This document shows, piece after piece, positions 54,155 through 63,489 of a DNA stretch of 64,000 bases (positions are counted from its first letter, which is position 1; each line of letters starts with the position of its first letter). The translations under genes and the position numbers were made by a program. This stretch comes from Micrasema longulum (taxonomy: Eukaryota; Arthropoda; Insecta; Trichoptera; Brachycentridae): NCBI GenBank assembly GCA_022494885.1, contig JAGVSM010000922.1, positions 248,001 to 312,000 on the forward strand, in the 5' to 3' direction. Under the pieces are notes generated by a model, which was given only the letters and a program-made list of their open reading frames with translations, ran no database searches and was not told where the DNA came from.

Positions 54155-54600
54155 AACATATTGCAACAGAGATGAAGAACATTTGAGAAAAGGTAATATA
54201 GAAGTCCAGGCATCTACAGGGCTTATGACCTGTCAATGGCTGGTTTAAGTGGCCACTTCACACACTATGTAACATTCACCATTCCGCTCATATTTGAACA
54301 TCCATATTCCTTAAATTCTTTCATCTGTTGATGTTTGTGAAGTTAAAGAGCTGAAACCTTTATTTATGCGGGTAAGATTCGTCAAATTGAATTATTTCAC
54401 TTGCATACTAGGCAACGCCTGAAAATGTTATTTTTTAAATTCCTATACTTCTTCATGGACCAGGTGGATTTATCAACAATATTTTGAGTTTGTCCAAATT
54501 TATGAAAACAAGGACTGGATTTAACTCCCTGGGAAGCTGTTTATATTAACATTTTACAACAGAGATGAAGAGCATTTAAGATAAGGTAATATAAAAGTCC
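54155..54600 (-). repeat. Family F copy F13a, nearly complete
   Basis: ATATTGCAACAGAGATGAAG, GGCATCTACAGGGCTTATGA, CACACTATGTAACATTCACC, TTTCATCTGTTGATGTTTG, CATACTAGGCAACGCCTG, CTTCATGGACCAGGTGG, dyad CTCCCTGGGAAG (54525-54536). A second start (TTTTACAACAGAGATGAAGA) follows, so the unit runs over its own end. Confidence 0.9.
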
Positions 54601-54815
54601 AGGCAGAATGGTGAATGTTACACAGTGTGAAAGGTGGCCACTTAAACCAGCCTTTGACAGGTCAAAGGCCGTGTAGATGCCTGGACTTATTTTTTACCTT
54701 TTCTTAAATGTTCTTTATCTCTATTATAATGTGTTAATAAAAACAGCTCCCCAGGGAGTTGAATCCAGCGCTTGTCTACAAAAATTTGGACAAACTCAAA
54801 ATATTGTCAAAATTT
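54601..54815 (+). repeat. Family F copy F13b, inverted arm
   Basis: GCAGAATGGTGAATGTTACA, CACTTAAACCAGCCTTTGAC, dyad CTCCCCAGGGAG (54747-54758), TCAAAATATTGTC. It is the reverse of part of F13a. Confidence 0.88.
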
Positions 54816-54939
54816 CCTTATTTTGCTTTCGTTTTACCAGACTACAGCCTTAACTTTCCAAGAAATGTTCCGTTGTATGCGTAATTCTATGGTATAGAAA
54901 ATTCTAGGGTATTTTTATATTTTTGTGCAACAACTATGA

Positions 54940-55070
54940 TAAAGGTGAATAGTGGGTTTTGCATGTTGGTTTACTTGGTGTCCTGGTGAAGAGACAGGTA
55001 CGTCTCAAAACCGGTAGTCATAAAAAATTCGGTAAATGGTTAAATACAAATATTTCATAACATGTTTTAA
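54940..55070 (+). repeat. CTGATGA-like hairpin motif family, copy M4
   Basis: TCCTGGTGAAGAGACAGGTA, CGTCTCAAAACCGGTAGTC (54981-55019): 5-bp helix GAGAC (54991-54995) / GTCTC (55002-55006). Flanks TGCATGTTGG and TCGGTAAATGG, TACAAATATTT are shared with 20700-20800 and with the 15.5-kb array. Confidence 0.65.
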
Positions 55071-55500
55071 AATATATCCTCAGTTGCGCTACCTGTAATA
55101 ATTTAGACTACAGAATGTATCCCGGCATCTTTTTTCTTTTATTTCGCGGCATAACACTGTCAGGGAAACCAAAACATTTGGAATGTGTGTAAACACGTTC
55201 TTAATGTCTCTAAAGTAACACAAACATCCATTAAGTTAGTTAAAGTGAACAGCGCCAGCGGTAAGTGGTGGCGTCTACTAGAACAAACTAAGAGTGGCAC
55301 GCCATGCATAATGAATGCGGACCGGAGATTTGGTCGAGTGGCGAAGAAACAAAGCTGGAACAATATAAAGTCACTTGACTCAGATACATAAAGTACTGTA
55401 TTGGCACTCAAGTGAGGAAGCTCAGTGCTACGGGAAATCGGATAAAAAAAAGCTTACTTATTGTGGATGCAGACAATTGGTAGAATTCCATACTTAATTG
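55071..55500. other. Less AT-rich segment, open in two strands
   Basis: 55160-55411 (minus, 83 codons) and 55185-55391 (plus, 68 codons, SASGKWWRLLEQTKSG, NADRRFGRVAKKQSW) overlap. Neither is recognised. CTCAGTGCTACGGGAA at 55419-55434 recurs at 23291. Confidence 0.35.
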
Positions 55501-56628
55501 CGTAATGTATCCAAAACAAAACAAGTTTATTGGATTATAATTCTACTTTATTTTTTATAAAATATACAAAGGGTATATTGTGACGCGTTTTGTCTTGTTA
55601 GGACATTTTCAAACGAACTAACTTTAATATTTACAAAGTTTCCTTATTTACTTAAAATAATTGCTGTTGGACTTGTAATGGACTTCTATACAAGCCAAAA
55701 TAAGTATAGTAATTAAAATTCAATTTGGATATACTGAGTATATAAGAGGAATATTTTGGTAATATTGGGGAAAAACCTTCCATTATTTAAGAATATTTGT
55801 AAGGGTATGACTTTAAAATTAATATATATGTCAATTAACGTTCCCCTAAATAATGCTATTTTTTGTACTGAACACAATAAAACAGATTCTTATTAATAAA
55901 TAATGTTAACTTTATTGATAAAATATTAAATCAAACGCAAAGAGCAAAATAAATATTTATATTCTACTCCCATAATAAATAAAACAAATCCACCTAAACA
56001 ATGGAGGCGGATTCTTTTTATAAATCATAATTTTTCCAAATTATTGTCTTATTCCCTACTATCAAACATTTAACCTGCATTCTACATAGCTAATAATGTG
56101 GGAACATAGTTAAAAAATGACAGAGACAAAGTCCATATGTATAATAAATCTGGCATATATCAATTATATTATGATACTCAATTCAACTAAACTGAACCAA
56201 AAGAAACTTTTATATTAGAGTAAAAAAACACTTAAAGTGCCTAAAAAATAAAAATAAATCCGAATTCATAAACCATCTGATAGAAAATAACCATCACTTT
56301 AATAAAGAGACTGGATTAAAAGTTCTTCGTGTTGAAAATAAAATATTTAAATTTGACAACTTCGAAATCTTAGAAACTAAAAAATGCGATTAATAATATA
56401 AAAAAAAGTAAATAACCAAATAAACAATATTTATTTGCGTCCACTATTGTATAGTTTCGAAAGTATCTATCTCACATTACCGTCCTTTAAAGACAAAAAG
56501 ACAAAAAGACTTTAATTCTTAAGTTAAGTCAACCTCGAGAAATTAGCTTGTTTAGCTTTGAAACAATAAAAAATGAGTGGTTAAAAACAAAGTTGTTTAA
56601 TTTATTTTATCATAGTGGATAATAAAAC
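55501..56628. other. AT-rich DNA; short AAAGACAA tandem at 56490-56511
   Basis: Contains AGACAAAAAGACAAAAAGAC (period 8). No coding signal. Confidence 0.5.
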
Positions 56629-56795
56629 GGGTTGTGGTCCCGTGGCTAATGTTGCGGACTCACGAATCAGAGGTCCGAGATTTGAACCCCACTCTACCCC
56701 AACTTGATTTCCATTTCAATAGTGAGTTATTTACAGCTCGTTAAAAATGGCCACCAAAATTAAAATATTTTGGTTAATTATAAGAACGCTAATAT
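56629..56795 (+). repeat. SINE family S3, tRNA-derived
   Basis: GGTTGTGGTCCCGTGGCTAA, TGTTGCGGACTCACGAATCA, B box GATTTGAACCCC, CTCTACCCCAACTTG, GTTATTTACAGCTCGTT, AAAATGGCCACC. Well preserved. Confidence 0.88.
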
Positions 56796-56984
56796 TTATT
56801 TTTTATAAAAAAAAAACACAAACTAAGTGCTTCAAATATAAAATTTATAAAAATAAGGTATTTACCACGAATTAAAATGCCATTTTATACGCGCTAGTGA
56901 AGTGAGTATTTAATTTCATTGGTTACAATGCGATGTCAACCTGAAATACATTGTTAACTGTTTTATGTGTTTAGTTATGGATAA

Positions 56985-57500
56985 GTAATATGTGTCTACT
57001 TCGGGAATTGCACTGGCTACGTTTTCCACAGAGGCTGGAATACAAACTCTGTTGGCTTATGTATAAGTCACTGCACAACTCTGCTCCAGAATATCTAAGG
57101 GAACTCTGCATTCCAGACGAACTAGCTGACAGACGTCTTACGCTTATATCAGCTACATCTACGTCGAAATGAAAAGTTATTGTACCTCTACGCAAACAGC
57201 GCATTAAATTCGGCGAACGTGCATTTGCGGTCGCAGGCCCTACGGCATGGAATGCTCTCCCAGCAGAAATCTGAAACTGTGAGAGTGAAGTGATGTTTCG
57301 GAAAAAACTTAAAACCCACTTGTTCTCTAAATCATTTGAACAAATTCTTAGCATGTGGTAAAAAAGTAATATGAAAAAGTACATTATTTTCCTTAAATTA
57401 AAAAGTTTAAATTAAATTAATATCTTTATATAATCATTTTGTAAAGCGCCCTTGAGGTATTATATTACGAAAATGGCGCTATATAAGTTATCCATAATTA
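56985..57500 (+). pseudogene. L2-like LINE C-terminus and 3' end
   Basis: Across three stops it reads RELHWLRFPQRLEYKLC, LMYKSLHNSAPEYLRELCI (57003-57114), VPLRKQRIKFGERAFAVAGP (57183-57242), TAWNALPAEI, FRKKLKTHLFS. The ordered motifs LHWLP..-RIEYK, APxYL-x-EL, GxRAFxVAGPxxWN-LP and F-x-x-LKTHLF are those of the L2-type LINE ORF2 end. The 3' terminus GCGCCCTTGAGGTATT, AAAATGGCGCTATATAAG and (ATT)n at 57447-57510 is typical of L2. Stops at 57171, 57271 and others show it is dead. It starts abruptly at about 56985. Confidence 0.82.
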
Positions 57501-57939
57501 TTATTATTATGTCCGGGTTCTTCATTCCCCTAGATACGGACATTCCATGTATTACTGGCAATTTATGTTAATACCCTTGTATGTAATTTATGTGAAGATC
57601 TCGTGTGAACTAGATCAAGACTTGACAAAAGGTATTCCAATTACATTGATAGACAATTCTGCAGTCTCCGTCGCTAATACGGCTGATAGATTAACAAGGG
57701 ACTGAACGCTGACCATTGAAAGCAGAAATCTAATCACCCAATTAAGAAATTCATAGTTTGATTATGAAATTGATTGTTTCATTCATCAAATCAAGATGTT
57801 GATACAAATATCGTTTGATCAATTGGCTTACAAAAGTGTATACAGTGGTGATATATTCTGCTCTATTGATAAAGAGTGGTGATAATGAAACCTAACTGCA
57901 AAACAACATCAATGAGGATAAGAATAAATGTATGTACTA
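57501..57939. other. Unassigned spacer
   Basis: Nothing recognised. Confidence 0.4.
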
Positions 57940-58440
57940 ATTAGATAATAACTTGTTAAATATAAATTTAAATAAGACTAAATATATGAATATAAAACAA
58001 AAAACCAAACGCCCAATGAAACCTAACCTAATAATTAAAGATGAGCAAAGTAAACAAATAGAAAATGTAAAGTACTTTGGTTTAAAAATGGACGACAAAT
58101 TAGCGTGGACAATACATATCAAAGCAATTATAAAAAACTGGGTCCAATTATTGGAATAATGAGAAGAACAGAAGTCTTTGATAAAAGTACAAAATTAATG
58201 ATATACAATGCTTTCATACTTCCGCTCTTTGTATATGGATTAATAATATGGTCGCAATGTAGTAAATAAATGCAAGAATCAATACAAAGAGCAATAAATA
58301 AAGCACTAAAAGTTACATTTCATTTTAATAAATATATTAGAACCACAGATTTATATAGAATAACAAATATGCTCAATTAACTGATTCTAAGTAATTGCTT
58401 AGAGCAGCGTGGGCTAAAAATCTAGTACAAAACTGTTTCA
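57940..58440 (+). pseudogene. Non-LTR reverse transcriptase fragment, frameshifted
   Basis: 57953-58130 encodes LNINLNKTKYMNIKQK, ENVKYFGLKMDDKLAWTIHI. After a frame change at about 58135 comes GPIIGIMRRTEVFDKSTK, FILPLFVYGLIIWSQC (58145-58260), a TAA, then ESIQRAINKALKVTF. The NVKYLGL-x-x-D-x-x-L, LP-x-x-x-YG-x-x-W and IQ-x-x-x-x-KA motifs place it in the post-palm region of a Jockey/CR1-type LINE. Codon use is very A-rich (many AAA and ATA), unlike the elements at 11.7 and 35 kb, so it is a different family. Confidence 0.75.
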
Positions 58441-59174
58441 CATTTCACAAATCCTGGCTTATTTTCCATTGTTTTTTTTATGGGGTAGATGGCTATGGTT
58501 TTGCCACGCTACTCGAAAAATTTTTTTTTTTATTTAACAGTTTCACATATCCAGACTGCACGGTTTTCTTCGCGCACCTTTAAACTTTTATTTTGAGAAA
58601 CAATAATATCCTGTATATTTTTTTTAAAGTAACACTTTAAGCTACTTCTAAAAAAAACCTGTTTTAAAATAACAGTTTTGTTTTTTGTAAAACTGTTTTA
58701 GCTGTTAAGAAAGATAAAACTGTTTTTAAATTTTAACATAAAAATTAAAAAATATAAGCGACATTCAGCTCTTTTGTTACACTTTCCTTTAACATTTTGG
58801 CTAAGCGTCCGTTAGCCAATCAATTGAATCCCGCCATTTCGAAAAAAAAAAACGAAAATTAAAATTTAAAAGTGTAAAGATCAACTATGTTTCTACTTTT
58901 TTTAAATTCGCAGTATTATTTTTTAAATTTTTACTATTCATAATTTTGTTTTTATTTTTTATTTTTTATTATAACTTCCTGTTATTTTTTCTTTTATTAG
59001 AAACGCGTCAATAAACTTTTGAACATTTTCAGTTTGGCGCGATCTACATTTGATTATTTTCGTTTATAAATTTGAATAAATAAAAAATATTCATGTGAAC
59101 AGCCTAATTGAGTGGATGATTAAACTTAATGGCAGTAACATTTGTAATATTAGTATATTTCTGAAAGCATGAAT
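58441..59174. other. AT-rich DNA, nothing recognised
   Basis: TTTTAAAAC/AACTGTTTTA inverted blocks near 58660-58720. No coding. Confidence 0.45.
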
Positions 59175-59470
59175 AATGCGGTTAAGTATTTGAAAAATAG
59201 AACCAGACTCCTGGATCTGTGTTTTTGACTCGATGGCTACTTTCAGTTAAAAATTAAATAAAGGAAATCAAGTTAAGAAAAATCAACCTCGTAGTTTAGT
59301 AGGCGTATTCATCTACCATGCTTGAGTTTCCGGGTTCATTTCCTGAGAAAGTTGAAATGAAATATTTATTTCAAAGGGTCTTTTTACACTAGAATATTTT
59401 ATAGTCTCTGGACTGGTACCTGAAACGTAAGACTGATTATTTTGCGTCCTATTCATGTAAGACACAACAA
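59175..59470 (+). repeat. SINE family S4 with upstream block
   Basis: Upstream block AATAGAACCAGACTCCTGGA, TGACTCGATGGCTACTTTC. Head CTCGTAGTTTAGTAGGCG (A box), CTACCATGCTTGAGT, B box GGGTTCATTTCC. Tail TAGTCTCTGGACTGGTACCT, ACGTAAGACTGATTATTTTG. Same order as at 46590-46985 read on the other strand. Confidence 0.78.
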
Positions 59471-59924
59471 TGAATGTTTCAGCTTTTTAACCAGACAAAA
59501 ATTATAAGTGCTTAATGAGCTTTATTCAATAAGTGTTTGGTGCGATATTTAAAAAACACTTTTTATAAAATAAATAAAAGAATAAAGAATACATTTTCTT
59601 TTTTGAAAACAACCCTTAAAATGTGATACGCAGGTCTTCACTTTTCGTTTACTATGTGTCGCGATGTTTAAGGGTTGATAGTGATACGGGTAAATTATAT
59701 TTGGATCAAATAACCGCCCCTCCAGAGGGTTTACGATGTTTTTTGGTCTTCAAGAAAATAAATTTACTTTGCTTCCTATCGACTCACGGCTAACCGCACG
59801 GGACCCAAATCATATAACATGGCCTACAAGGGTCTACCCTTTTGCGTCCTTTAAACATTTTTTTTCAATTATCAACTTTAACCCGTTGTTCGTTTAAAGT
59901 TAACGAACTTAAATGTGTTTTTTA
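59471..59924. other. Unassigned DNA with less AT-rich patch
   Basis: 59700-59850 (ACCGCCCCTCCAGAGGGTTT, CTCACGGCTAACCGCACGGG) has no recognised function. Confidence 0.35.
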
Positions 59925-59995
59925 CCACGTGGTTTAGTTAGCGCTTCAGCCTACCAAACAGAAGATTTCGGGTTTGATTCCCTGTAAAATTTACA
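59925..59995 (+). repeat. SINE family S4, head only
   Basis: CACGTGGTTTAGTTAGCGCT, TCAGCCTACCAAACAGAAGA, B box GGGTTTGATTCCC. The tail is missing or replaced. Confidence 0.6.
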
Positions 59996-60061
59996 TAAAA
60001 TATCTTAATAGAAATGAAAGAATTATCAAATATGTAGAAAACTATAGGTACCTAAAATCCC

Positions 60062-60215
60062 CATCATCATTCAGTTATTTGCGTCTAATAGTGCAAAAGG
60101 CACTTCATAGCTACGTCAAGGTAAGATGATGTATCTTACGTTCAAGGTGCTAGTTCCGAGACTATGAAATGTTTTGTGTAAAACACCATTTTAATATTTT
60201 GTATTCACCCTTTAC
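60062..60215 (-). repeat. SINE family S4, tail
   Basis: (ATC)n-type start CATCATCATTCAG (the complement of the ATG tail), TAATAGTGCAAAAGGCACTT, AAGGTAAGATGATGTATC, TCCGAGACTATGAAATGTTT. Confidence 0.6.
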
Positions 60216-60699
60216 TCCTTGATGATACAAATTTTTCCAGGTGTAAAATAACTTATCTTACTTATACGTGAATTGATGTAATTAATTACTGTCAGTACAA
60301 ATTTTGTCATTTTTTAATAGTTAAGGCTATTTTGAAGTAATTAGTTCTAAAAAATGACTCCTGGGGATCAGTTTTGCATAGACCTGTCACCCGTTTGGAT
60401 GTGTAAAATTATTACTTCCTTACAAATCTTAATATTCTAATTATTTATGATGGCAAGAAAGTTCCATCAAAAAAATGTTTAATTATAATGCAGGTTTTTT
60501 CTAATTTTGTATTTTAAAAATTACTACTTTTTTTTCTATTCCCTGACAGTAAAACTTTGTACCTACTTTTTTTTATGTAGAGAAATTGTTTTAAAAATAA
60601 GGAAAAATGCGTGATCCATTTCAAGCTTTAAATTATAAAATTCAAAAAGAAAAAGTTTAAAAACTCTACAAAATCATTGTTTAGAGAACAAAGGGTAAA
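60216..60699. other. Unassigned, possibly inserted between S4 tail and head
   Basis: The tail at 60062-60215 and the head at 60700-60775 are in the same orientation. They would form one S4 copy if these 480 bases were a later insertion. The edges are not clear. Confidence 0.3.
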
Positions 60700-60775
60700 T
60701 CGAATGGAGAATCAAACCTGAGACCTCTTGTGTATTATACAAACACCCAGACTACTAGACCATGAAACGAATACT
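60700..60775 (-). repeat. SINE family S4, head only
   Basis: Minus: TTCATGGTCTAGTAGTCTGG, B box GGTTTGATTCTCC, with AAGAGGTCTC between. Confidence 0.6.
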
Positions 60776-60842
60776 ACACTGATGTATTATTGATTTGAAA
60801 CTATTAGTTGAAATATATTGTAAAATGAGTTCATACAATACC

Positions 60843-60970
60843 GCAGTTCATAGTTCTTAAACTGGCACCTGAAGCCAAAGGTTGATCATTTTACCTTCAT
60901 ATAAATATAAATTAGCTGCAGCTGGTTTACTGATGTGGTGTTTTATGCACCGTTGAGTGCAAATTATGAG
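60843..60970 (+). repeat. SINE family S4, tail
   Basis: CATAGTTCTTAAACTGGCAC, CTGAAGCCAAAGGTTGATCA, TTTTACCTTC, TTTATGCACCGTTGAGTGC. Confidence 0.55.
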
Positions 60971-61129
60971 AAAATGATAATTAGTTTTTAATATCAAGTA
61001 TCATTCTTCCATATCCGCTCTTTAGCTGGAGAATATTGTCTCCATGAACAGTCTTTAGGCGTGTCAGTCAAATGCCACCAACTCATGTGCTTTTCCCAAA
61101 TAGCGGTCCACATTCAATAGTTCTGCCAT
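60971..61129. other. Spacer
   Basis: Nothing recognised. Confidence 0.4.
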
Positions 61130-61640
61130 GAACTGCTGACGATTTTTTTATTATTTTTATCTACATATGCAAACAAGGGCGTGCACATTTTCTTAGGACA
61201 ATTTTTCAAACCGTTCAGATTGAGAAAATATGTAGTAAGTATATGGACACATTCTTAGTTTATTAATAAAGAACCTTGTAAATTTTACTATGAAATTAAA
61301 GATATTTTTTACGGAAACGAAAATTGAATAAAAATCTACACTATGCTATGAAGAAAGGAAGGGGAAAAAAAGGTAAGGAGGATAAATGAAATACTTAAAT
61401 ATTTAGATGGTGACATTTTAATATGGATTTAAATATAAATAAAGAAGAGGCGTCTCTGACATTTGTGAGTAGATTATTCCACAATCGATCAGCTTCTACT
61501 GTGAAAGAAGAGGCAAAAAAATAGGGCCGTGAATGTGTATTTAAAGGGTTGTCTTGTTTATGGAACGTAGAGATAGCCCATGTTGTGATAAAGGTTGAAG
61601 AAACTCTCTCAGATAAATTGATGAAACAAAATTATTTTCA
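61130..61640 (-). pseudogene. LINE C-terminus and 3' UTR (FKSRLK family), best copy
   Basis: Minus frame about 61545-61410 reads FFASSFTVEADRLWNNLL, TNVRDASSLFIFKSILKCHH, LNI and a stop. The SFTV-x-A-x-RLWN-x-LP...FKS-x-LK end is intact, in contrast to 18966-19470 where the tryptophan is lost. The 3' UTR block near 61170-61230 (GCAAACAAGGGCGTGCACAT) is decayed from the GGGTGGGCATATTGCC of other copies. The element is truncated at the 5' end, at about 61640. Confidence 0.78.
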
Positions 61641-61696
61641 AAAAATTGAAGAGGCTGTAGCTTTTTAGATTTTTTTAACTGTGATCATCCAGGGCG

Positions 61697-61755
61697 TCGA
61701 AAACCTGATACCTAGTAAAGTAGGCAAACGTGGTTAAGGCTCTCAGGAGGCATCT
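61697..61755 (-). repeat. SINE family S4, decayed head
   Basis: TCGAAAACCTGATACCTAGT, AAAGTAGGCAAACGTGGTTA aligns with the reverse complement of an S4 head (TCGAACCCGAGACCT, GTAGGCGAACGC). Confidence 0.4.
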
Positions 61756-61922
61756 GCGGTATACACCCTAGCCAACCTTATCACCCCTACTTCGTGAAAT
61801 ATGTCTTTAATAGTTTGGTTCTTCACAACATCGAATTAGAAGAATTGGACCACCTACAAAGATTTTAATATCTACTCAAAACGTTGTTTCGCAGTTCATT
61901 TTTCCACTGAAAAAAACATTAT

Positions 61923-62065
61923 CAAATCCCTTTTCGCGCTGCGTGGCGCATGGAGCACTACATTTGTAAACCAAATACAGTGTATTTTGATCATCTGTAT
62001 GAAGGTAAGGTAATAAGTCCTACACATGGGGTGCCTGTCCAGGAACAATGGAATATTGCGATTTA
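61923..62065 (-). repeat. SINE family S4, tail
   Basis: CAAATCCCTTTTCGCGCTGC, GTGGCGCATGGAGCACTACA, AAATACAGTGTATTTTGATC, GTGCCTGTCCAGGAACAATG. Confidence 0.65.
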
Positions 62066-63433
62066 AATTACCTTTTAAATAAAAAAATATATTTGAATCA
62101 GTATTTTTGTGATTTTCCTAGTTTATTTTAGTTTTTTTTTTATCAGTGTATTTCATAAATGGTAAATGTTTTTTTTATTCTAACAAACTTTTATACATCT
62201 AGCAAATGTTATAACTGAAACTCTCCAAAAAAAAGAGAATAACTCTTGTGCTCGGAGAGTAACTTACACTGTTATAGTTTATTTTATTTTTATTTGTTTT
62301 TTTTTTATTTCCATGAATCATAATCTTGAAAAAAGAAGGTAAAAGTAAAAAATAATAAAGTTTCAAATAATACAATGTAAAAAAATTTATCAGAAATAAC
62401 GTTTTAAAATGAAAAATATACAAATTAAGATTCACACATAATGAAATATACAAAATAATGGTATCATTAAAATCAGCAAAATAATAGTAAAAGATAGTAG
62501 TATTAAAAAAAACAAAGTAAGAGTATCATTGAAATCAACAGAAAAAGAATGTATATATAAAAAAATAATTGAAATGTGAGATATGTTTTCTAGAAACTCA
62601 CTCAATACTATAATAAAAAATATAAGAAATAGGAGTTATAAATAATATGCCAAATAATAGTACGTACTTAATTAAATAATACAAAAATACGTAATGAAAA
62701 AACAAAAAAATTTCAAAAAGCAAATAAAAGTAAAAGTATGGAAGGAAAGGAGATTTGTAATTTTTTTCTAATTGCTAATCTCGAACTTTAAAAAAAGTTG
62801 ACAACCTCGTCCCTATCGATGTACAGCAACCAATTGCAAACATTTTTCTTAAATACATAGGTTATTTATTCATTCGAACTTATGTATTCATTAGAATTTA
62901 TATAATTTGGAATATATAAGTACATGATAAAAAAAATAATTCAATGGCTTTAATAGGAAAAACAAAAAATAATAATTAAACTTAAATGTAATGTTAATGT
63001 TCATAAAAATACTTATCAAAATTAAATGCAGTTTCCACAATTTTTCAAAAAAAATATTTTTATTTACTTTGAATGTATTTATTGATATAATAATTTTAAT
63101 AGTTTTTAGTTAAACGGGGAGATAATTGTAATTTTTGACACCTTTGAAGGCAAAGCTATTTTGACCATGAGTTGTGTGGAATTTAGAGATTTCAATATTA
63201 TTTTGGTATCTGAGTGAATCATTCTTCTCCAATTCTTTTATTTTTCTTCTTTATATATTTGCAAACTGGAATTTATTTTACTATAGTGTCTACTGTACGA
63301 ACTTTATATATTTTATATAGAATTTCCGGATTGAATGTTAAGAGTTTCTTTAAAATTACTTTAAAAATAATTTTTTGTACTATTTTAAGAAGGTTTAATA
63401 TATTGGCATATGCACAACCCTATCCAACAATAC
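62066..63433. other. AT-rich DNA, nothing recognised
   Basis: Very A-rich on the plus strand (62330-62740). The frames at 62199-62453 (-) and 63214-63489 (+) have compositions expected of such DNA. Confidence 0.5.
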
Positions 63434-63489
63434 CACATTGGAACGAAAATTGTACAATTGACACATTGGAACGAAAATTGTACAATTGA
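63434..63489 (+). repeat. Perfect 28-bp tandem duplication
   Basis: CACATTGGAACGAAAATTGT followed by ACAATTGA occurs twice back to back (63434-63461 and 63462-63489) with no mismatch. Each unit contains the palindrome AATTGTACAATT. Confidence 0.9.

Noticed and set aside
62199..62453. 84-codon minus-strand protein
   Set aside because: Lys, Phe and Tyr content reflects the A/T content; it has poly-A and poly-T runs.
63214..63489. 91-codon plus-strand membrane-like protein
   Set aside because: Phe, Ile and Leu richness follows from T-rich DNA, and its end lies in the 28-base duplication. No motif supports it.
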